DNA from: Collinsella sp.
GTDB taxonomy: Bacteria; Actinomycetota; Coriobacteriia; Coriobacteriales; Coriobacteriaceae
Assembly (NCBI GenBank): GCA_019414205.1
Contig: DXML01000020.1
Coordinates: 1-64,000, forward strand
DNA length: 64,000 nucleotides
Direction: 5' to 3'
The translations under genes were made by a program, and so were the position numbers. The notes below the pieces were generated by a model. It worked only from the letters and a program-made list of their open reading frames with translations, was not told where the DNA came from and made no database searches. Positions 44,129-52,270 of this stretch are shown piece after piece (positions within the stretch are counted from its first letter, which is position 1; each line of letters starts with the position of its first letter).

Positions 44129-44149
44129 GGTCGGTTATGGCTTGGGTCC

Positions 44150-44986
44150 TTAGGCCTCCCTGTTGGCGTAGATAAACCAGTAGCCCAGCGCCACGATCAG
44201 GGCGCCACCCACGATATTGCCCAGCGTGGCGACCGTAAGGTTGAGCGCCAACCCGGCAGCGTTGAGGGCATCGGCGCCGGCGACATCGGCTCCATAGCCG
44301 CAGGAGTGCATCAAAATGCCCATAGGCAAAAAGTACATGTTGGCAACGCAGTGCTCAAAACCGCAGGCCACAAAGGCGGCAATGGGCAGCAGAATGCCCA
44401 CGACCTTATCGACCACGGTCTTGCCGGCGGTACCGATCCATACGGCCAGGCACACAAAGATGTTGCATAGAATGCCGCGGAAGAAGATGGTGACGGCGCC
44501 GATCGTAACCTTACCGGCGGCGACACTCACCATGGTGTTGGCGACGGCCTCGCCGTTGAGTTTGTAAATGGCTGCCATGTAAATCAAAAAGACAACGAAC
44601 AGGGCGCCGGCAAAGTTGCCGATCCACACAATAGCCCAAGCCTTGAGCATCTGGACGAGCGTGATCTTTTTGCTCTTAAGCGCGCAGACCATAAGCGAGT
44701 TGCCGGTAAACAGTTCCGCGCCGCAAATGAGCACGAGCACCAGTCCCAGGCAAAAAGCAAGACCGCCCACGAAGCGCTGGGCGCCCCAGCAAAGCGTGGG
44801 ATCGCTCAGAAAGACCGTGAAGAACAGGCCGCCGAAGGCGATAAACGCGCCGGCGAACATGGCGAGCAAAAAGGCCTTCGAGACCGGCAGGTTGGCCTTG
44901 GTAACGCCTGCGGCCTCGGTCTTCGCCTCGATCGCGGCGGGCGCCAGGCAATCGGAGGTGGGGTATTCTGCCTTACTCTGTGCCAT
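44150..44986 (-). CDS. Formate/nitrite transporter family protein
   Basis: A 278-residue six-helix membrane channel: AFIAFGGLFFTVFLSD, CGAELFTGNSLMVCALKSKK (the FTGN motif of FNT proteins), WIGNFAGALFVVF and GILCNIFVCLAVW are family landmarks. FNT channels move formate, nitrite or hydrosulfide as the neutral acid. Placement beside selenocysteine genes suggests formate, since formate dehydrogenases are often selenoproteins, but no such enzyme is in the window. The ATG at 44984-44986 follows AAAGAAG; a 96-codon open upstream extension covers the promoter and is rejected. TATAAT is present upstream (plus 45096-45101). Confidence 0.88.
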   Translation of the reverse strand: MAQSKAEYPTSDCLAPAAIEAKTEAAGVTKANLPVSKAFLLAMFAGAFIAFGGLFFTVFLSDPTLCWGAQRFVGGLAFCLGLVLVLICGAELFTGNSLMVCALKSKKITLVQMLKAWAIVWIGNFAGALFVVFLIYMAAIYKLNGEAVANTMVSVAAGKVTIGAVTIFFRGILCNIFVCLAVWIGTAGKTVVDKVVGILLPIAAFVACGFEHCVANMYFLPMGILMHSCGYGADVAGADALNAAGLALNLTVATLGNIVGGALIVALGYWFIYANREA

Positions 44987-45095
44987 GGAAATCACTTCTT
45001 TCTTACAATTCGGGACAAACGCTCCTGGTTCATTTGCCCTGCGAGGTCGGACGGTATAAAAATATACGCGAGCCAAATTAGCATATTGGCCTGCG

Positions 45096-45101
45096 ATTAT
45101 A
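45096..45101 (-). promoter_or_regulatory. -10 box of the formate transporter gene
   Basis: Perfect TATAAT on the minus strand, about 110 bp before the start codon; no convincing -35. A loose palindrome CCAAATTAGCATATTGG (45072-45088) lies just downstream. Confidence 0.4.
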
Positions 45102-45111
45102 TAGCTTAGAG

Positions 45112-45233
45112 CGGGCGACGGGAAGTCCAAGGATTTGCTTCGCTGCGGGCCTTCGGCCCTTGCGTGCTGCGCTGGAAAATGCTCACGCATTTTCTCAGCT
45201 CCGCACCCTGGCGGGTTCGATTCCCGTCGCCCG
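45112..45233. repeat. Hairpin element built on an inverted copy of the tRNA-Gly 3' end
   Basis: Outer arms CGGGCGACGGGAA (45112-45124) and TTCCCGTCGCCCG (45221-45233) are perfect complements. Positions 45211-45233 equal 23 nt of the T-arm and acceptor of the tRNA-Gly gene 65 bp away, in opposite orientation. Inside are two more perfect hairpins: GGGCC/GGCCC (45147-45159) and GAAAATGC/GCATTTTC (45175-45194). The 308-bp gap between the transporter gene and tRNA-Gly holds nothing else. Confidence 0.8.
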
Positions 45234-45294
45234 GCGCGTAAACGAAAACAGCTCTGATCCCCAAAGGAAACCAAAGCCGTTAAAACAATTCTTA

Positions 45295-45368
45295 TGGAGC
45301 GGGCGACGGGAATCGAACCCGCGTCATCAGCTTGGAAGGCTGGGGTTCTACCATTGAACTACGCCCGC
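45295..45368 (-). tRNA. tRNA-Gly (anticodon UCC)
   Basis: A 74-nt gene with acceptor GCGGGCG/CGCCCGC, D-arm GTTCAATGGTAGAAC, anticodon loop CUUCCAA and T-arm GCGGGTTCGATTCCCGT. CCA is encoded at 45295-45297. Confidence 0.95.
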
Positions 45369-45374
45369 AAGATA

Positions 45375-45451
45375 TGGTCGGGACGACAGGATTTGAACCT
45401 GCGACATCCTGCTCCCAAAGCAGGCGCGCTACCAAACTGCGCCACGTCCCG
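45375..45451 (-). tRNA. tRNA-Pro (anticodon UGG)
   Basis: A 77-nt gene: acceptor CGGGACG/CGTCCCG, D-arm GGCGCAGTTTGGTAGCGC, anticodon loop UUUGGGA between CCUGC and GCAGG, T-arm CAGGTTCAAATCCTG and encoded CCA. It lies 6 bp upstream of tRNA-Gly and is probably cotranscribed. Confidence 0.95.
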
Positions 45452-45542
45452 AAGGTGTTGAGCAGCTAAGGTCTAAACCTTGCGTGTCCCAAAGCGAAGG
45501 AAATTATAGGGGAGACTCCCCGCCTGTGCAAGCATTGATGCC

Positions 45543-46901
45543 TTAGCTCCTCGAATGTGCAACAAAACGATTATGGAGCAGACCAATTACAAAGGCAACT
45601 ACGGCGACCGGCGCCCACGCGGCACCGATATCCGCCAGCGGCAGCACATCAAACGGTAGCCACGCACCCGCAAAGAACGCGTCGCGGACCGAGGTGATCA
45701 CACTCTGCACGGCAACCACGCCGCCGACCCAGACCCACACCTGCGGATGAGCGTCGCAAAAGCCGTGCACCAGGCCCATCAGTACCAGCACGATGGCAAC
45801 GGGATACAAGGCGTTGAGCATAGGCACCGAGAACATGAGGATCACGTCGAGACCCACGTTGGAGAGCACGCACGAAAACGCCGCGAACACAAAGGCGAGA
45901 ACCGCAAAGGGGCGGCGCATGTCCTCCTCGGAAGCCTCCGCTCCCCCTTCGACCACATACGTCTCGCAGAAGTAACGCGAGCAGCAGCTGATGAGGCCGA
46001 TGCACACGTTCATGCAGGCGAGGAAGAAGATGGCGAAGACCACGACCGTGCCGGCAAGGCCAAAGTGTATGGAGGCCGAACGGGCGAGGATGGCGGCGCC
46101 GTTGGTAGCGTCGGGCATCACGGTGCCGAGCTGCGCGCCGGCAAGCGCCAGGCCGCAGTAGATGATGGCCATGAGCACGCCGGCGATCACGCCGGAGCGC
46201 GAAATCTCGAAGGCCACGCGCTTGTCATCGGTAACGCCCAGCTCGTGGATGGTCTCGGCGATGATGATGCCAAAGGCGAGCGACGCGAGCAGGTCCATGG
46301 TCTGGTAGCCGGTCAAAAAGCCCTGCACGGCAGCACCGGCATCATAGGGAGCCTGCGGCGCGGCGGCGGGGCCCAGCGGCGAGACCATGGCGGCACCCAC
46401 GACCAATACGATAAGGGCAATGAGCGCGGGGCCCGTAATGCGGCCGAGCACGCGTGTGATGACGCCCGGGCGCAGCGTGAGCGCAAACGCGACGACGAAG
46501 AAGCCGACGGCAAACACCAGGCGCGCCGTGCCGAGCGAGACGCCCTCGGGCAACAGCGGCACCAGCATCTCGAAGGCCGTGGAACTCGTACGCGGAATGG
46601 CCAGACACGGGCCAATGGCCAGATACACCGCCGCGACAAAGAACTCGCCAAACTTGGGGTGCACGCGGCCAGCAAGCTCGCGCGCCGTTCCGGCAAGCGC
46701 CACGGCGATAAAGCCCATGACGGGCAGGCCGATGGCGGCAATCAGAAAGCCGAACATGGCGACCGGCGTGGCGGAACCTGCCTGCAGCGCCAGCAGCGGC
46801 GGAATAATGAGGTTGCCGGCGCCAAAGAGCATCGAGAACAGAGCGATGCCGACGGTGACGACATGGTCGGAGCGCAGACCGCGCGGAGCGGATGAAGCCA
46901 T
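45543..46901 (-). CDS. brnQ: Branched-chain amino acid transport system II carrier protein
   Basis: A 452-residue, 12-helix LIVCS-family symporter. It opens VTVGIALFSMLFGAGNLIIPPL (the BrnQ signature FGAGN(L/I)IFP) and has PRTSSTAFEMLVPLLPEG and GFLTGYQTMDLLASLAFGI, also typical. It imports leucine, isoleucine and valine with Na+ or H+. The ATG at 46901 has AAAGGTGG upstream. It stands between a terminator that ends the selenium-metabolism operon and the tRNA-Pro/Gly pair. Confidence 0.93.
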   Translation of the reverse strand: MASSAPRGLRSDHVVTVGIALFSMLFGAGNLIIPPLLALQAGSATPVAMFGFLIAAIGLPVMGFIAVALAGTARELAGRVHPKFGEFFVAAVYLAIGPCLAIPRTSSTAFEMLVPLLPEGVSLGTARLVFAVGFFVVAFALTLRPGVITRVLGRITGPALIALIVLVVGAAMVSPLGPAAAPQAPYDAGAAVQGFLTGYQTMDLLASLAFGIIIAETIHELGVTDDKRVAFEISRSGVIAGVLMAIIYCGLALAGAQLGTVMPDATNGAAILARSASIHFGLAGTVVVFAIFFLACMNVCIGLISCCSRYFCETYVVEGGAEASEEDMRRPFAVLAFVFAAFSCVLSNVGLDVILMFSVPMLNALYPVAIVLVLMGLVHGFCDAHPQVWVWVGGVVAVQSVITSVRDAFFAGAWLPFDVLPLADIGAAWAPVAVVAFVIGLLHNRFVAHSRS

Positions 46902-46927
46902 GGGACCACCTTTCGAGTCAAAACAAA

Positions 46928-46956
46928 AACGGGACGGGCAAAAGACCCGTCCCGCA
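46928..46956 (-). terminator. Intrinsic terminator of the selD-yedF-desulfurase operon
   Basis: Minus-strand arms CGGGACGGGT and CCCGTCCCG followed by a T-rich run, 22 bp after the desulfurase stop and 27 bp before brnQ. Confidence 0.85.
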
Positions 46957-46977
46957 AGTATAAACGGTCCAGCAGCT

Positions 46978-48117
46978 TTAGCAGGCTAAATTGCGCAGAG
47001 CATCGATAGCCGTATCGACTTCTTCGGTCGTGTTGAAATACCCAAACGAGAAGCGGACGACACCCTGGCGCTCGGTATCTAACGCACGGTGCATGAGCGG
47101 AGCGCAATGGGCACCGGGGCGCGTCGCAATCCCCCACCCTTGCATGAGCGCGTCCGAGATCTCGGCCGAGTCGATATCACCCACGTTGAGTGAGACGATC
47201 GCCGAGCGCACGGGCTGGTCAAACGCACCGTAGAGCGCAATGCCGGGGATTTCGCGAGCACCGGCGAGGAAGCGCTCTGCAAGCGAGCGCTCATGCGCCG
47301 CAATCGCCTCGACCCCGCCTTGCGCCTCGATAAAGTCGAGACCGGCAGAAAGTCCCGCGATGCCGTGGCCGTTGAGCGTGCCCGCCTCAAGACGCGTGGG
47401 CCACTCAAGTGGCTGCAGCGGGTCAAAGCTGTGCACGCCCGTGCCGCCCATGGCCCACGGAGACACGTCAATGCCCTCCGCCACGGCCAGGCCGCCGGTG
47501 CCTTGGGGTCCCATGAGCCCCTTGTGGCCGGTAAAGCACACAATGTCGAGCCCCATGGCATGCATATCGATACGCGCCGTGCCGGCAGACTGAGAGGCAT
47601 CGACGATCACCAGCGCACCGGCCGCATGGGCCATGGCCGCCACGCGCGCAATGTCGACCGCGTTGCCGGTCACATTAGAGGCATGCGTCACCACCACGGC
47701 ACGCGTACCGGGCGTGACTAGCCGCTCGAGCTCGTCGTAGTCGAGCGCGCCGTTCGCGTCGCAACCCGCATGCTCAACCGTCACACCCTGCTCTGCCGCC
47801 AAGCGATTGAGCGGACGTAGCACGGAGTTGTGCTCGAGCACCGTCGTGACCACGCGGTCGCCGGGGCGCACCACGCCACAGATGGCGGTGTTGAGCGCCG
47901 CCGTAGAGTTGGGCGTAAAGCACACATGGTCCGCCCTCGGGCAACCTAAAAGGCGCGCGAGCTTGGCACGGCAACCGTGAATCGTACGAGCGGCATCGAG
48001 GGCACCCGACGTGGCGCCGCGCCCGGCATTGCCGAGCGAGCACATCGCCTGCGTCACGGCATCGATGACCGTCTGCGGCTTGTGCATGGTCGTCGCCGCG
48101 TTATCCAGGTAGATCAT
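46978..48117 (-). CDS. Cysteine desulfurase/selenocysteine lyase-like class V aminotransferase
   Basis: A 379-residue PLP enzyme. MIYLDNAATTMHKPQTVID is the family N-terminus, the PLP lysine lies in VCFTGHKGLMGPQGTGGLAV and the nucleophilic cysteine in ATRPGAHCAPLMHRAL. Enzymes of this subfamily beside yedF, DUF3343 and selD are implicated in mobilising selenium from selenocysteine for the labile selenium cofactor or for SelD. The ATG at 48115-48117 overlaps the DUF3343 stop (ATGA) and has GGGAGG upstream. It ends 24 bp before the operon terminator. A plain cysteine desulfurase role cannot be excluded. Confidence 0.87.
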   Translation of the reverse strand: MIYLDNAATTMHKPQTVIDAVTQAMCSLGNAGRGATSGALDAARTIHGCRAKLARLLGCPRADHVCFTPNSTAALNTAICGVVRPGDRVVTTVLEHNSVLRPLNRLAAEQGVTVEHAGCDANGALDYDELERLVTPGTRAVVVTHASNVTGNAVDIARVAAMAHAAGALVIVDASQSAGTARIDMHAMGLDIVCFTGHKGLMGPQGTGGLAVAEGIDVSPWAMGGTGVHSFDPLQPLEWPTRLEAGTLNGHGIAGLSAGLDFIEAQGGVEAIAAHERSLAERFLAGAREIPGIALYGAFDQPVRSAIVSLNVGDIDSAEISDALMQGWGIATRPGAHCAPLMHRALDTERQGVVRFSFGYFNTTEEVDTAIDALRNLAC

Positions 48118-48365
48118 CGCACGACCTCCCACATATCAATCACGGTATAGCCCTCGGTGGGAACGCCCGCCGCGGCGAGTTCACCGCGCAGCAGCTCCTC
48201 ATCGGCAGGCAACGCTTTCCACGCCAGACCACAGCCGGCAGCGACCTCCCCGGGCACGGGAATCGTTCGCCCGGGAAGGCCACGCTCAACGCACAGGGAC
48301 TCGCAGCCCATGGCGGCCGCCGTGGTGGGAAACGTGATGACAAGCGCCGGGCGCTTTTCCCTCAT
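48114..48365 (-). CDS. DUF3343 domain-containing small protein
   Basis: An 83-residue protein with RPALVITFPTTAAAMGCESL and a C-terminal half containing RTIPVPGEVAAGCGLAWKA, where the single AGCG(L/M)AW cysteine is the family hallmark. DUF3343 proteins are found with YedF and selenium-dependent molybdenum hydroxylases and may carry selenium or sulfur on that cysteine. The ATG at 48363-48365 follows GGAG; a TTG five codons upstream is less likely. It is coupled to the desulfurase by a 4-bp overlap. Confidence 0.85.
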   Translation of the reverse strand: MREKRPALVITFPTTAAAMGCESLCVERGLPGRTIPVPGEVAAGCGLAWKALPADEELLRGELAAAGVPTEGYTVIDMWEVVR

Positions 48366-48384
48366 GGCAACTCCAACCAATACG

Positions 48385-49011
48385 CTACGGGCGCACGACG
48401 CGCACGGCCTGCTCCATCTTCTCCACGATCACGTACATGTTGGTGACCTCGCCCACCGCAAGCTGGTCTTTAATGCCATAGTGGTCGAGGCAGGTACCAC
48501 AGGTGAGAATCTCGACGCCCTGCTCGGCCAGGCCCTTCAGGTCGTCGAGCACCGGCGAGCCCTCAACGGTGAGCTTGGCGCCGCCGTTGTAGAACAGCAT
48601 GGTCGCGGGCAGCTCCTCCTGCTGCGTCACGGCAAAGATAAACGCCTTCATGAGCTTGTGGCCCAGCTCGTCGTCGCCGCGGCCCATGCAGTCGGTGTAG
48701 ACGGAAATGACGAGCCTGCCCTTGCCGGCGCTGGCATCACAGAAGGCAGCGCCATCCTGCTCGGGATCGGCCATGGCAACGGCGCCAGAGGTCGCCGCGG
48801 TCACGTGCCACTCGGCGTCAGAAACCTTCTCGACCGAGGCCGTGCAGCCCTTCTCCTGCGCCATCTTGGAGATGTTCTTGACGGCGGTCTCGTTGTCGAC
48901 CGAGGTCACGACGGCGCCCTCGCCATCGAGCTGCTTCAGAGCTTTGAGCGTCTTGACGACGGGCAGCGGGCAGGCATCGCCCATGGCATTGACTTCAATC
49001 TTGGTAGACAT
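48385..49011 (-). CDS. yedF: YedF-type sulfurtransferase (TusA-like and DsrE-like domains)
   Basis: 208 residues. The N-terminal TusA/SirA domain has VNAMGDACPLPVVKTLKAL with the CPxP motif. The C-terminal DsrE/F-like domain has LVISVYTDCMGRGDDELG and ILTCGTCLDHYGIKDQL. Family members accompany selD and selenium-dependent molybdenum enzymes and probably relay selenium between the desulfurase and SelD or the hydroxylase. The ATG at 49009-49011 follows AAAGGA. It lies 61 bp after selD and 19 bp before the DUF3343 gene. Confidence 0.9.
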   Translation of the reverse strand: MSTKIEVNAMGDACPLPVVKTLKALKQLDGEGAVVTSVDNETAVKNISKMAQEKGCTASVEKVSDAEWHVTAATSGAVAMADPEQDGAAFCDASAGKGRLVISVYTDCMGRGDDELGHKLMKAFIFAVTQQEELPATMLFYNGGAKLTVEGSPVLDDLKGLAEQGVEILTCGTCLDHYGIKDQLAVGEVTNMYVIVEKMEQAVRVVRP

Positions 49012-49072
49012 AGCAAATTCCTTTCGAAAGAGCCGTTCTAGAGAACGGCAAACAGTTACATAAACGTGCGGG

Positions 49073-50122
49073 CTAGCGAACAACGCGGACGGCAGGACCG
49101 CCCGGCTCCGCCTCGCACACGCGACCGACGACGGCGGCGATACGTCCCTCGGCATGTAGACGGCGCGCAAGCTCATCCACATCGGCAGCAGGCGCCGCGA
49201 TGAGCAAACCACCCGAGGTCTGCGGATCGTACAGCGCATCCAACATGCCCGGCTCCAGGTCCTCGTCGGCAGCCACGCGCGGGCCAAAGAAGTCCTGGTT
49301 GCGGTAGGAGCCAGCGGGGATAATGCCCAGACGCGCCATGTCGAGCACCTGGTCAAAGAGAGGCACCGCCTCCGACGCAAGCTCAATCTGCACGCCCGAG
49401 CCCTCGGCCATCTCGCACGCATGCCCAATCAGGCCAAAGCCCGTAATGTCGGTGCAGCCGTGAAGTTCGAGCCCCTCGGCCAAACGGATCGGGGCCTCGT
49501 TGAGGGTACGCATCGAGTCAAACATGGCTGCGGCCTCGTCCTGCTCGATGAGCTCGCCCTTAATGGCCGTGGTGATGATGCCCGAGCCGATCGCCTTGGT
49601 CAGCAGCAGAACATCGCCCACGCGTGCGCCGCTGTTGGCGAGCATGTGGTCGAGTGGCACAAAACCGCTCACGGACAGACCGTACTTGGGCTCGTCGTCG
49701 TTGATGGTGTGGCCGCCCGCGATGGAGCAACCCGCCTCGACGCACTTATCGGCGCCGCCCGCCAGAATCTGACCGGCAACCTCAACGCCCAGGCAACTGG
49801 GTATGCAAAGCAGGTTCATGGCATGGCTCGGCCGCCCGCCCATGGCGTAGATGTCCGACAGCGAGTTGGCCGCAGCAATCTGGCCAAACAGGAACGGGTC
49901 GTCGACCATCGGTGGGAAGAAGTCGATGGACTGCACGAGCCCCAGGTTCTCCCCTACGCGGAAGACGCTCGCATCGTCGGAGGTATCGAACCCCACGAGC
50001 AAGTTGTCGTTATGCACATTTGGCAAGTCGCCCAGGACCTGGGCGAGGGCTCCGGGAGCCAACTTAGCGGCTCAACCGCTCGCGGCCGTCATAGACGTGA
50101 GCCTCATGGTGTCCTTAGCCAT
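49073..50122 (-). CDS. selD: Selenide, water dikinase SelD containing selenocysteine
   Basis: 349 residues when the in-frame TGA at 50072-50074 is read as Sec. The protein then runs MAKDTMRLTSMTAASGUAAK, with Sec17 and Lys20 forming the catalytic U-x-x-K of SelD. The ATP-binding core follows (LLVGFDTSDDASVFRV, FGQIAAANSLSDIYAMGG, SIAGGHTINDDEPKYGLSV). It makes selenophosphate from ATP and selenide. A hairpin GCCCAG-GUC-CUGGGC begins 27 nt after the UGA, a plausible SECIS. The ATG at 50120-50122 has GGAAGGGGG upstream and overlaps the glycosyltransferase stop by 8 bp. Conventional calling would start it falsely at 50062. Confidence 0.93.
50030..50074 (-). promoter_or_regulatory. Sec UGA codon and candidate bacterial SECIS hairpin in selD
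   Basis: UGA at 50072-50074 is followed by a perfect 6-bp stem GCCCAG/CUGGGC with loop GUC (50030-50044). A GGCUC/GAGCC hairpin in between is an alternative. Bacterial SelB hairpins carry a GU in the apical loop a few tens of bases after UGA, as here. Confidence 0.65.
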
Positions 50123-51332
50123 ACGAACCCCCTTCCAACAAATCAACGACTTTAAGTATACGCGCCAGGCACGCTTCCCAAGAGACCGCCGACGGCTCGA
50201 ACGTCGAAAGCGGCGCCGCAAGCGCCTGCGCGATAGCATCTGCCAGTGCGCGCTCAAACAACGGAAGGTCGGCCGCCACGGGCGTGTCGACATCCGTCAT
50301 ACGCGGCGACGCCACCCACGTCACGGGAGCACCGGGAAGCATCGCCTCCATCCAGGGACGAACGCCGGGCAAATCGGTCGCCACAACTTTGCAGCCGCAC
50401 GCGAGGGCCTCGATCGTCACGAGCGGCAGACCCTCGTAAAACGAAGGCAGCACAAAGACGTCGGAACTGCGGTAGGCACGCACGAGCCCATCGCTATCCA
50501 GGCGCCCCGCCAGCGTCACCGGCACATCCGAGGCCGCGGTCAAGCGCTCGATACGCGCGTACTCGGCATCGTCCCCGCGGCCGCCCACAAGTACCAAGCC
50601 AGATGGGCGGACGCCATCGTCAATCGGCAATGACACAGCTCGAACCAGCGACTCGACGCCCTTTTTAAAGCAAATCTTGCCCACGTACACAAGCGATCCC
50701 GGCTGCCTCGCCACGCTTGCATCGCGGCAGAAGACGCGATGGTCGTAGCCCGTCCCAATCACGTGGATGCGATCGGCATCGACGCCGCACACCAGGTCAA
50801 TCTGCTCAGCCTGCTCAGCATGGAGCGCAAAGACGGCATCGAGCCGACGAACCGCACTTACGATGCGATCGCGTTCGAGCGTATGCGAACGCAGCTGGCG
50901 CAGGTCGGTCGAATGACACACGGCAACAACCGGCACGCCTCGGACGCACTCGCGCGCCAATGCGGTCACCAGATACAGGTGATGGCAGAGCACCAGATCG
51001 GGCCGAAACTCAGCCACCGCTCGATCGATTGCAGCAGCAAATGCCCGCTCAAATGCCTTGAGCATCGAAGGCGTCAGATCACGATAGCGTGTGGAGGGAT
51101 AGGGCATGACATCGGACATGCCACAGATGGGAAACGGCAGCTCGGGCGACTCGAACGGTACGGCAAACACGGCAGCACGCCGGTCCAGCTCGCCTTGGGT
51201 ATCACCCGGTGCCGCGCCGCAAAGCACGGCGGCGCGATGCCCCGTCTCGATCTGCTCGCGTACGAGCGCGGCAAGGTAGGTGCCGCTGCCAGTGCTATCT
51301 GGTTTTTGTGCCGAGATATTGAGGATGCGCAT
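50115..51332 (-). CDS. GT4-type glycosyltransferase coupled to selD
   Basis: 405 residues in a GT-B fold. MRILNISAQKPDSTGSGTYL is the donor loop, RPDLVLCHHLYLVTALA lies in domain 1, and VYVGKICFKKGVESLVRAV plus PSFYEGLPLVTIEALACGC (the EX7E motif) in domain 2. It is far from the polysaccharide operon and lies between the dehydratase activator (14 bp upstream) and selD (8-bp overlap). This intimate coupling suggests it uses selenophosphate or makes a selenium-containing glycoside, as the SenB-SenC pair does in selenoneine synthesis. Sequence membership in the SenB family is not demonstrated. The start at 51330-51332 has AGGGG 11 bases upstream. Confidence 0.8.
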   Translation of the reverse strand: MRILNISAQKPDSTGSGTYLAALVREQIETGHRAAVLCGAAPGDTQGELDRRAAVFAVPFESPELPFPICGMSDVMPYPSTRYRDLTPSMLKAFERAFAAAIDRAVAEFRPDLVLCHHLYLVTALARECVRGVPVVAVCHSTDLRQLRSHTLERDRIVSAVRRLDAVFALHAEQAEQIDLVCGVDADRIHVIGTGYDHRVFCRDASVARQPGSLVYVGKICFKKGVESLVRAVSLPIDDGVRPSGLVLVGGRGDDAEYARIERLTAASDVPVTLAGRLDSDGLVRAYRSSDVFVLPSFYEGLPLVTIEALACGCKVVATDLPGVRPWMEAMLPGAPVTWVASPRMTDVDTPVAADLPLFERALADAIAQALAAPLSTFEPSAVSWEACLARILKVVDLLEGGSYG

Positions 51333-51346
51333 GTCGCGGTACACCC

Positions 51347-52111
51347 CTAGGCCAAGGCGGCGGCGCGGACAGCCGCGCCGATCGCTCCGGCAAAGCGAGC
51401 CTGGGGCGAGGTGGTCACCGGCGACCCCAGTAGCTCGCCCAACCGCTCCACCACGAAGGCGTTCTCGCACAGGCCACCGGTCAGGTAGTACGGGGCGCCC
51501 GCGGCCTGCCCGGCCATGGTCGCCACGCGCGAGACCACGCTGTCGATCACGCCACGCGCAATGTTCTCGCGCGGCTCACCGCGACCGATCAGGCTGATGA
51601 CCTCGCTTTCGGCAAACACCGTGCACATGCTGCTGATCTTGGTGGGCTCGCCGGAACGCGCCAGGTCGGCCATCTGCTGCTGGGAAATGCCTAGGCGGTC
51701 GGCCATGATCTCCAGAAAGCGCCCCGTGCCGGCGGCACACTTGTCGTTCATGGCAAACTTGGCCACGCGGCCACTTTTAAGCTGAATGACCTTGGTGTCC
51801 TGGCCGCCCACGTCAATCACCGTGCCGTGATCGCCAAACAGGCGCACAGCACCGGTGCCGTGGCAGGTGATCTCGGTCACGACCTTGTGCGCATAGGGCA
51901 CGGCGACACGGCCGTAGCCAGTCGCGATCACGCGCACGTCGTCGGCTGTCACGCCATAGCCGGCCGCTGCCAGTGCCTCGCGCAGCCGCTCGGAAGCATC
52001 GACCGAGGAGAACCCGGTTGGCTGCACGCACGTCCACGCCACCGAACCCTCCCTGTCGACCACAGCAGCCTTAGCCGCCGTAGACCCGATATCGATCCCG
52101 ATCCCTATCAT
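51347..52111 (-). CDS. 2-hydroxyacyl-CoA dehydratase/double-cubane protein activator ATPase (HgdC/YjiL family)
   Basis: A 254-residue ASKHA ATPase with IGIDIGSTAAKAAVVD (phosphate-binding loop), VIDVGGQDTKVIQL, and the cluster-binding cysteines in AMNDKCAAGTGRFLE and SSMCTVFAESEVISL. The dimer holds one [4Fe-4S] cluster and uses ATP to drive low-potential electrons into a dehydratase or double-cubane partner. The two genes upstream encode such partners. It lies in the middle of the selenium-linked operon, separated from the previous gene by a structured 155-bp element. Confidence 0.92.
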   Translation of the reverse strand: MIGIGIDIGSTAAKAAVVDREGSVAWTCVQPTGFSSVDASERLREALAAAGYGVTADDVRVIATGYGRVAVPYAHKVVTEITCHGTGAVRLFGDHGTVIDVGGQDTKVIQLKSGRVAKFAMNDKCAAGTGRFLEIMADRLGISQQQMADLARSGEPTKISSMCTVFAESEVISLIGRGEPRENIARGVIDSVVSRVATMAGQAAGAPYYLTGGLCENAFVVERLGELLGSPVTTSPQARFAGAIGAAVRAAALA

Positions 52112-52163
52112 GGCTCTCTCCTAATCCAAACATCAAAGACACCGGCGCGTTCAGGCGCCTTAG

Positions 52164-52270
52164 CTCTAGGTTTCTCAGGTGCCGGAGGTTGCCCCGAAAG
52201 AGGAGCGCGGCGTACTTTGGTACGCAAGCGACGGTTTGAGGGGCAAGATCCGGTGCCTGAGGAAGCTAGA
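52164..52270. repeat. Structured intergenic element 1 in the selenium-linked operon
   Basis: Arms near 52164-52194 and 52240-52270 pair over about 30 positions, with two U.G wobbles and a G.A/G.G mismatch pair. They surround the conserved GAAAGAGGAGCGC and a perfect inner hairpin GCGTAC-TTTG-GTACGC (52210-52225). A homologous element with different but still pairing arms lies at 53466-53576. Confidence 0.8.

Noticed and set aside
45112..45233. A further complete tRNA-Gly gene
   Set aside because: Only the T-arm/acceptor half matches; D-arm and anticodon arm are absent and replaced by unrelated hairpins.
44987..45274. N-terminal extension of the formate transporter
   Set aside because: The added 96 residues are unlike the family, cover the promoter and hairpin element, and the ATG at 44986 has a good ribosome-binding site.
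49073..50062. selD as a Sec-free protein starting at a TTG at 50062
   Set aside because: This start lacks a ribosome-binding site and the catalytic U-x-x-K. The extended reading through UGA restores both.
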